From NCBI GenBank assembly GCA_002786065.1, contig NHNY01000049.1, forward strand, positions 1 to 37,188: 37,188 nucleotides of DNA, written 5' to 3'. Numbering within the stretch: the stretch's first letter is position 1; the number at the start of each line of letters is the position of its first letter. This document shows positions 30,611 to 37,188 of the stretch, piece after piece. A model generated the notes under the pieces. The model was not told the DNA's origin. It ran no database searches and worked only from the letters and a program-made list of their open reading frames with translations. The position numbers were made by a program, and so were the translations under genes. Source of the DNA: Microcyclospora pomicola (lineage: Eukaryota > Ascomycota > Dothideomycetes > Capnodiales).

Positions 30611-31974
30611 ATAAAGAATAAATGCAATTTAGCTATAACAGGAAGCTACTAATCTAGACTAATAAGATCATAAGTATGTTGCAGATTAGAATGCTTTATA
30701 GATGGCATGTATCTTCGAATGGCGGAAACGGATGTTTTATAGCAAACTACATCGACAGCTACTATATTTCCTATATTACGCAAGTTGTGCCTCTACGTCA
30801 AAGCGTTGCTAATAGCCTAATTTACATCTACATATACGTCGAATAATGCCGAGAGCAAGAGGGAAAGCGATAGCAAGATATCTTATTAATAACATCGTAT
30901 GTTGCGGAGGTAGATCGACTTCTAAGGCTGTATTACATATGTTATAAGTTAGTAACTGGAGTAGTGTCGTAGAAGGATCGACTTGCTTAATGGTTTTAGG
31001 CGTGTAGGGAAGTAGCACGTCTTCCGGAATAGTAAGTGTCGACTACGATCGTATAAATGGTAACAATAAGCTACGCTTAGGCTTAAAGCTCTGTTAGAGT
31101 GCCTTTCTAGCATATAATTAGAGCTAAGAATCATTCCATATTCTGTACATAGACTTATAGTAGACCGTCCTCTATTTCTGCTATTCTAGCGTTACACTAT
31201 AAGGTATCGGTTCGTAGTTACGCGTACGAATACAGCTTTATTAACGCCTCCGACTTTTCCTCTATCTTATACCGGGCCCCCTTTACCTGTTACACAGTAT
31301 GCTAACACCTAATCATCTGTGAACCTTCCTCTTTAGTATTGCAGGTAAATAAGTTTGCCTTAGCTCTAAACGGTCGAGTTTAGAATACAGTGAAGTCGAA
31401 AGACAAACGCACAGACTAAGCTAATCTCGGAGCTCTATAGCTGTAAGAACGGACTTTCTAGTCGGAAAACGAACCATCGGTCTGTATCTATTAGTATCTA
31501 TTAATTTTGCGATGTTAGTGAACCCTTAAAGCGATACAGTCTGTGCTCCTCTTCGAACCTCGTAGGCGTTAAGCCGAAGCTTGTTCCCTGCTTTAATAAT
31601 TGACTTCTATTCTCGCTTACCCTTGACCTACCTACGACCTACCTACGACCTACCTAAGACCTACCTAAGACTTACCTAGGACATACGGTTTGCCCTCGAT
31701 CTGCATTTAGCCCTCTACTAGTCTCTATCCCGAGCGCTACTCTTTCTCGGAAAGTTCTCCGTCCTTGCTTATAGCCACCTCTAACGACATTACATCGGCG
31801 CTAATAATGCTATCGCTCCCGCTCTATTAGAATCGAGACGAAGCATAGCTAAGATAGCATGCTATATATACGATGTCCTCGTACCTTTACTAGGTTTGTA
31901 TAAATGTGCTAGCAGCCCTCTATAAGGTCTAGCTACCTTTATTCTATTCCCTAATACTGTTATCTATATTGTTA
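30611..31974. other. No gene recognised; one 11-bp minisatellite
   Basis: Long stretch of RIP-type DNA with only short frames on both strands. The sole clear structure is the repeat at 31625-31679. Confidence 0.45.
31625..31679. repeat. 11-bp tandem repeat, five units
   Basis: gacctacctac units at 31625, 31636, 31647, 31658 and 31669, decaying by transitions to gacttacctag. The period is not a multiple of three, fitting non-coding DNA. Confidence 0.9.
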
Positions 31975-32760
31975 CTGAATCTTGTTCTACTATGAATTAT
32001 CTTAACCTTAAAACCCGAGCCTTAGTCGCTTCTCTGTATACGCTCCTAGCTGTCTAGCTTCTTAATATCGTCGTTCGGTATTGCTTCTATTTCAGTCGAC
32101 AGCGAGTACAGCGTGTCCGATACTACGAAATCTTTACATTCCTAGCATATGTACGATAAAGCTTACTCCTAGATTCAACGCTTACTAACGTAGATAGTTG
32201 CTAACTGTCGTCTATTTTAGCCTTCTTCTCTATGTCGCATTAAGAGAAGACAAACGCACCGCAGTATATATAAGTGTGCATGATGTTGTGCGCTAGGTTA
32301 TTGAATTAACATCCTATAGCTCTTCTACTATAGTCGCATCTTCTCGCAGCTTACTATTACCTGTACTTAAATCTATCAAGCCTACTAGTGCTTTAACCAA
32401 TTTAAAGAACGCCTAACACGGATTAACAGAGCAGTGACCTATATACTTAGAACGCTTACCTATTTTATAGTAGTACTTCTACTATATAGAGAGGTTAGTA
32501 TATAACGTAAGATAAGCTAAGTCTAACGCTGACTACTCGGAAATTAGATTCAATTCTACTATAGAGCTTTTGTTGCAGTAGGGACAGTTATGCCTAAAGT
32601 CCTTACGAGCTATGCACTGCTTTACTGTAATAGTAGATCTAGGCCACATCTTAGTAAAGTCGGACAGCTTCACGTTACCGTCTTAGTTGTTATCCGTCCT
32701 CTGTAAAGTATTCGTATCTTAGCTGTTTATTGCAATACTAACATTCGTAACAGGTTAGCT
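31975..32760 (-). pseudogene. Large degenerate reading frame with Cys motif, unknown function
   Basis: One minus-strand frame for about 260 codons, interrupted by roughly 14 TAG/TAA. Readable parts: F-T-K-M-W-P-R-S-T-I-T-V-K-Q-C-I-A-R-K-D-F-R-H-N-C-P-Y-C near the start (C...H-x-C-x2-C, possible zinc site), A-F-F-K-L-V-K-A-L-V-G-L-I-D-L, C-T-L-I-Y-T-A-V-R-L-S-S-L-N-A, L-G-V-S-F-I-V-H-M-L-G-M and R-S-N-T-E-R-R-Y. The preserved phase over such a length shows an ancestral gene. I cannot name the family; a zinc-finger-led helical protein of fungal-specific type is a fair description. Confidence 0.48.
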
Positions 32761-32889
32761 ACCCTTACTATAGCGCTTAGTAGTTACTAATTACTACTCG
32801 CCTTATCGACAGTCGTGTAGGTAGTCGTTATACAGATCAATATAGTATGCGCTATAGTGACCACTTCTTAAGGTCTAGCTTCTGCTAGG

Positions 32890-33663
32890 ATGTTCCGCAT
32901 GTTCTAGCACGACACTATACCTAAGTCCGATACGATAGCCTTAAGAGATGTACCTGCACAGACAAAGGAAGAGCTTACATCTAATATAGGAAGCTTACGT
33001 AGTGTAGTAGAAGACACCTTTGACAGTGCGTTAATGCCTCTAGAGCCAGTCCGTAGAGACACTGACATCGAACACAACCCGATCGAGCGCGATGATAGAC
33101 TAACACGTCTTAAGCTAGTTCGTAGTAAGATTAAGTGCGAAGATCAAATTTAGAATTTCTCCGGGAATGTTAGGATATCTAGAAATCCTGAAATTTTTTC
33201 AAGGAAAATCCTAGTAGGCTTTACTAAGCAACACAAACTAGTACATCTCTATCCAAATTATCCTATCGTACTATGCGACCTCTAGGAGGCAATAATAGAA
33301 TGCCTATAGGCCTAGGCTATACCTCTATCTAACAATGGCTAGGAATTCTTAGTAGCTAAGATGTAGTCCGACAAGTTTGTTAAGGTGTTAGAGAATACCT
33401 TTCCTCTTTTATGTATAGACATCGACCCCTTACTTAAGACGCAGGACTTTCGTAACAGGTCCCGAGCGGCACAGAAACAAGCAGAGGAACTAGTAGCTGA
33501 CTTTTATGCTTATTACCTAGCGGAACTCGAAGCAAACCCAACACGAATGTAGTAGCTTAAACAGGACTAAGCGGTAGTAGTAATGCTGTTAGGTAGTTAC
33601 TAGTTTATTACTTAATAGTTATACCCTCGTAGACCTTAGGTACGAGGTCGCCTTCTGTATTGA
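32890..33663 (+). pseudogene. Degenerate 257-codon gene, unknown function
   Basis: ATG 32890 to TGA 33661-33663, a single frame. Readable parts: R-D-V-P-A-Q-T-K-E-E-L-T-S-N-I-G-S-L-R-S-V-V, R-R-D-T-D-I-E-H-N-P-I-E-R-D-D-R-L-T-R-L-K-L-V, N-V-R-I-S-R-N-P-E-I-F-S-R-K-I-L-V-G-F, L-V-H-L-Y-P-N-Y-P-I-V-L, F-V-K-V-L-E-N-T-F-P-L-L, R-A-A-Q-K-Q-A-E-E-L-V-A-D-F-Y-A-Y-Y-L-A-E-L-E. Stops inside the frame are only TAG/TAA where Gln/Trp would fit; the terminal TGA is not of that kind and is taken as the real end. No domain recognised; the C-terminal half is helical. One of the best-preserved relics in the right half. Confidence 0.5.
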
Positions 33664-33858
33664 AAGTTTCCGTCCTCTATAATGTACGTAGTTGTAGCAC
33701 GTGTCTTGTAAGCGGTCTAAGTTAATAGATAACGATTGCTTGCTGCCCGTCCTCTTAGCTTTCGTAACACGCTTACTCTCCCTACCTTACACCTTAATAT
33801 ATAAGCTATTCTACCCCTCGGCCACACTCCAGCTTACACACTAGCACCCGACGAGGTA

Positions 33859-34671
33859 ATGCTATGCCGGCTAATAGGAGAAGGAAAACGAAAAAGTACC
33901 GCCTTCACGGTTAAAACCGCGATCGAGAAGTTGCGTAAGGTCTCTATGTCGATTGCTTCCTATAGACAGATCCGACTATATAAATCGAAACGCGTTACAT
34001 TTGCATTTAACCTGTTAGAGTCTACGCTAAGGAGCACGGCTAAGAGCACAGCAAAGAAGCATAATCTATACCGCTAGTTCTTACTCGTATTAAAAGAGAT
34101 AGGTAGCTTTAAGCTAGTCTTGCTCTATGCTGTTAGTCTTAGAGGATTAGTGATTGCGAATGTAGGGGAAAGTAAGAGGCTCTAATTACTGAAGAAGCTT
34201 TCGGAAGGCTATTACTAACGTGGACTGTCTACTGTCCTTACAAAGTACTACAAAGGTATGTCGAATGTACGTAAAAGGCTCGAGTTGCTGTAAAAGCTTA
34301 GGAAGTGCAACTTTCAGGGAAAGTTATCTAGTAACTAATTACTATTCAGAAAACAAACTAGAGACGTAGACGAAGCACGCGAACCTGTCTCTAGATACGC
34401 ACACGAACCTGTCTGTAGAGATGTATACGAACCTGTCTCTAGACACATACGCGAACCTGTCTCTAAAGACGTACACGAACTCCTATTTAGGGACCTACTT
34501 ATACCTCTATTCAAAAATGCACGGAGCAATGAACTAGAATTACCTAATTACTGTCGAGGGAGCTTAAGGCACGACTATGTTAGGCGAGAGCTAGTTGCTT
34601 ACTATTAAGGAAGCTAGAGACGCGGTCATAGCTTACTATCTTCAGCCTATTTCCCTCTGTTAACCCTTTAA
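33859..34671 (+). pseudogene. Degenerate ~270-codon gene with E-P-V-S-R octapeptide repeats, unknown function
   Basis: ATG 33859 to TAA 34669-34671 in one frame. The first 72 codons are stop-free and strongly basic (K-R-K-S-T-A-F-T-V-K-T-A-I-E-K-L-R-K). A helical middle follows (L-L-K-K-L-S-E-G-Y-Y; V-R-K-R-L-E-L-L), then 24-bp repeats giving E-P-V-S-R-x-x-x (34381-34480) and a short tail. Interruptions are TAG/TAA at likely Gln codons. No family recognised; the basic N-terminus suggests nucleic-acid or membrane contact, but that is guesswork. Confidence 0.45.
34381..34480 (+). repeat. 24-bp tandem repeat, ~4 units, in frame
   Basis: gaacctgtctctag-type units start at 34381, 34405, 34429 and 34453, with a decayed fifth at 34477. 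Eight residues per unit, E-P-V-S-R plus three variable residues. Confidence 0.9.
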
Positions 34672-34824
34672 CACATTTATAACTCTATACCTAATTATCC
34701 TACTTCCCTTAGAAGTTTCCTAGAGACTTACTAAAGGTGCTAAAGCGCGACGTATTACTTCTGCATAATATACAATAGTCGAGTCGTACTAATACTAGCA
34801 TGTCTCTAATTACCATTCTAAGGA

Positions 34825-35420
34825 ATGAGTACTAGTTTGCCCTTCTCCTTAGTGCCCACCGCACCTACTAATCTAGCGCCTTCCTTAGTGCCTACCGCAC
34901 CTACTAAACTAGCGCCTTCCTTAGTGCCTACTACACCTTGTAATGCAGCGCCTCTTTTAATAAACACTAAGCCGCTAAAGTTTCGCATGTCTATAACAAC
35001 CGTAATCGTATCTTTCGGAGCCTTTATAGAAGCGGCTCCGCCTATAGTTATCTAGTCTCCTACCTTACATTCCTTATATTTTGTCTATTAAGAGAATTAG
35101 AGCTTATCTTAGTTATTTGACTTCTAGGCCACAGTACTACCTTAATACATTTTGCTCTTAGCTTATCTCTGCTATCGAGAGAATCATCCGTGACTCTGAA
35201 CTTTTCGAACGCGGCTACTATGTTGACACGATTTTGCAAGAGCTCAAATTGTCCGGGACGTCTCCTCAGAATTTGATGGCCTTTAACTAGTTGCGCTAGG
35301 ATGTTGTAGTAGTACGATCGGCTCTAGTCTCGTAATACGTTCGAAAGGTAGCATGTGGACTCTTCTACTAATAGCCGTTAATGAATTCTAGGTAGCTAGC
35401 GACAGGTGGTTAAGCGTAGT
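34825..35420 (-). pseudogene. Degenerate frame with G-T-K-E-G-A repeats, unknown function
   Basis: On the minus strand: an upstream part with G-H-Q-I-L-R-R-R-P-G-Q-F-E-L-L-Q-N-R-V-N-I-V-A-A-F (35200-35300), then I-T-V-V-I-D-M-R-N-F-S-G-L-V-F-I-K-R-G, leading into three 36-bp units (34847, 34883, 34919) translating as V-G-T-K-E-G-A-S-L-V-G-A. The two parts are in different frames, so an intron, an indel or two separate relics are all possible. The plus strand is also open across the repeats (P-S-L-V-P-T-A-P-T-K-L-A). Confidence 0.33.
34847..34954. repeat. 36-bp tandem repeat, three units
   Basis: Units beginning ccttagtgcc / ccttagtgcct at 34847, 34883 and 34919; 12 codons each on either strand. 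Confidence 0.88.
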
Positions 35421-35852
35421 TATATTAAGGCCCGACCGGAGAATCTCGTAACCTATAACGAAAGCGGGGCACGTGATTGAAGGATGTAGCATTTGTACTG
35501 TAACGCGTCGGCTACTCCTGTAGCTTACGACAGGTACTATATCGTTTCTTAGAGTTAGCTTAGATCTTCCACTTTCCTATCCTTTAATATAGCGCTTTGT
35601 TAACTCCTTTTAGGCTAAGTTACTTACTCGGATGTGCAAGACGAGGAAACCAATATGCTCTATGCATTAGGATATCCGTAAAGGTTTGCTATAGATAGGA
35701 GTATACCTTTATAAGTCGATTATAGCTGCATAATATAGAAAGGTGCTGTTTCGAGACGGGGACGGGCCTAGGTAATGATCTTACAGATGCTTGCAGGCAT
35801 TAAGGGAGCAGCAATACGGACGATAAAGACGAGATTTGTGTAGAAGAAGCAG
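35421..35852. other. No gene recognised
   Basis: Short frames only on both strands; probably the 3' flank of the minus-strand relic that follows. Confidence 0.4.
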
Positions 35853-36830
35853 CTAAGTACTAGATACTACACTAACATAATACCCTTCGGATAGCCGATC
35901 TCTATATAGATGTCGTATTAATCGACCGGAACGTGAAGTCCGAACTACTATAGAGAGCTTAGTTGTCTTCCTATCGAGCTTATTCGTAGATTGACGCGAT
36001 GCTAGCTTAGAAATAAGCGGCTGTTCTTGTGCAATAATTAGGTCTGCAAGTTTCTGCAAATAGGTAGAGCGTTTCTTTCCGCGGCAAGCACTAAGTGTGC
36101 GTCGGTTTGAGGACAGCATAGCCTTAGATCTAGGTATTATCTAAACTACTAGTTTGCGACTAGCAAGACAGCAAGGTTTATTATAGGACAGGTGCTTATA
36201 CCTGTCTTTAACATAAGCAGGCGACACCGTAGGGAAGTAGTAGAAGATATCATCCTAATCGAGTTGCGCGATATCTTGCAGATGTGTTAAGTAGTCGTCT
36301 TGCTCGGATAACTAGCACATTTCTAGCGTAGCTTAAGTAGCTAAGTTAGCAGACATAGTTGGAATGATATTCGTAGCCGATGTACGCATTTCGAGACTGA
36401 CAATTACAGATTCGGTTAGTAATATTAGGCCGTCTAGGAGTCCTCCCTCGTAAGGCCTGAAGTTAGGGGATGAACGATCGGTGCATAACGGATTTTAGTA
36501 GCTTAACTAGGACGAGAAGCAGGCCGTCTGCTCGTAAGTCATATGCTCGGTAGGGAAGACCTCGTGTATACTAACCTCTAGTTTGTCTCTATTGTCGATA
36601 TCGGCACGATCTACGTGTCCGTGGTTTAAACCTAGCGTAGAGGTGAAATTCGGGAGTAATAGCGCAATTAAGCGCCGTTCGCTATGTTCACAGTAATTAT
36701 ACGCCTTATTAACCGTTACAATATACGACGAGTATAAATGTGTGTTAGAGTCTTGTGATATTTGGCTCCTGCTCTTGCCCTAAGTATGCTAGGTATGTAA
36801 GGAAAATGGCAATCTAGTATGCTCTTGCTA
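35853..36830 (-). pseudogene. Large degenerate gene, ~325 codons, unknown function
   Basis: One minus-strand frame from about 36830 to TAG/TAA at 35853, with few interruptions; the last 88 codons are stop-free. Readable parts: Y-C-E-H-S-E-R-R-L-I-A-L-L-L-P-N-F, L-N-H-G-H-V-D-R-A-D-I-D-N-R-D-K-L-E, H-E-V-F-P-T-E-H-M-T-Y-E-Q, L-L-D-G-L-I-L-L-T-E-S-V-I-V-S-L-E-M-R, D-D-I-F-Y-Y-F-P-T-V-S-P-A-Y-V, L-Q-K-L-A-D-L-I-I-A-Q-E-Q-P-L-I-S-K-L and I-R-H-L-Y-R-D-R-L-S-E-G. The H-V-D is tempting as a JmjC-type metal site but the surroundings do not fit, so no function is claimed. The R-H-L-Y-R-D-R segment links it to the relic at 28850-29266. Confidence 0.48.
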
Positions 36831-37188
36831 CGTAGGCTTAATCTTCTGTTGTAATCTCTTCGTACTCTCTCTTTACTTTATAGTAAGGTAGGTAGTTAAT
36901 ATGAATAGTCGGATACGCAGTACGACAGAACAGGCGTCCTTAGGCAGTAGTATACCTGTAAAGGGCGCGGCCCTAAATGTAGCGCACTGGCGAAGCCAGT
37001 GCTTTAGGCTTGGCATAGCCGACCCTTTCTCTCCGGACTCCTAGAGGGAAAGGCCTCCCTCCTATATCGAACTTGTTGAATACCACAACGAGCCTCTGCG
37101 TATGCGTAGCTCTCCCGTGACATTAAGTTCGATCTATGTTACCAGCGCCATCCGCGAGTTTCACGTCGGACGGCGACCGTACCCCGAT
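36831..37188. other. GC-richer end of window with hairpins, no gene recognised
   Basis: From about 36960 the sequence changes: more GC, fewer CTAG. It holds a perfect 8-bp stem with GAA loop (gcactggc/gccagtgc, 36984-37002) and weaker stems (gggc/gccc at 36963-36973; ccctttctc-type arms near 37021-37055). No coding frame is evident. It could be the end of a different transposon that continues beyond the edge, or less RIP-affected DNA. Confidence 0.35.

Noticed and set aside
36470-36700. H-V-D in the minus-strand relic as a second JmjC domain
   Set aside because: No downstream matching His, no G-T-W or similar context, and no resemblance to the JmjC relic at 23498-25782.
1-37188. An alternative genetic code in which TAG/TAA mean Gln (ciliate-like)
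   Set aside because: TAG also replaces Trp codons, ATG starts appear as ATA, and GT donors as AT. These are explained by CpA-to-TpA mutation on both strands and not by recoding.

Overview
The window looks like a gene-poor, repeat-rich compartment of a filamentous ascomycete (Pezizomycotina) genome. Evidence is the short introns of about 56-58 nt with GCTAAC-type branch sites, the families present (NB-ARC/TPR NOD-like receptors, a Helo-like effector, a Fot1/pogo transposase, Ty3/gypsy LTR elements) and, above all, a blanket signature of repeat-induced point mutation (RIP). Almost every recognisable reading frame keeps its phase over hundreds of codons but is studded with TAG and TAA exactly where family members have Gln (CAG/CAA) or Trp (TGG). 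This is the mark of C-to-T change in CpA on both strands, and it also explains the great excess of CTAG. No clearly intact protein-coding gene of known function is visible; the window is a graveyard of host genes and transposons.

Layout. 1-1059: the 5' end of a minus-strand Ty3/gypsy element (LTR plus gag) running off the left edge. 1115-2883 (-): NLR copy 1, cut off where its TPRs begin. 2979-3858 (+): a Helo-like effector gene ending in an amyloid-signalling motif, head-to-head with NLR copy 1. 3905-6215 (-): a Fot1-like transposase split by two solo LTRs (4249-4569, 5439-5744), each with its target-site duplication. 6446-9375 (+): NLR copy 2, with the same motif at its N-terminus, an NB-ARC domain and at least nine 42-residue TPRs. 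9376-14946: degenerate frames, an assembly gap in a poly-C tract, repeat-bearing relics and one unbroken 208-codon frame. 14947-20505 (+): a complete-length Ty3/gypsy element with two 216-bp LTRs and a CCTAG target duplication. 20588-21244 (-): relic of a small predicted secreted protein. 21520-22936 (+): kinase-like relic. 23498-25782 (+): JmjC-domain relic with an in-frame pentapeptide minisatellite. 25783-37188: a run of unrecognised relic frames on both strands, several with in-frame tandem repeats.

The biologically most interesting unit is 1115-9375. Two NB-ARC/TPR receptors flank one Helo-like effector, and all three carry a related N-x-G-x-Q-x-G type motif (effector C-terminus, receptor N-termini). 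This is the arrangement expected of a fungal amyloid signalosome, in which the receptor templates the fold that activates a membrane-targeting cell-death effector. Here it has been disabled by RIP and transposon insertion. Function is inferred from motifs and layout only.
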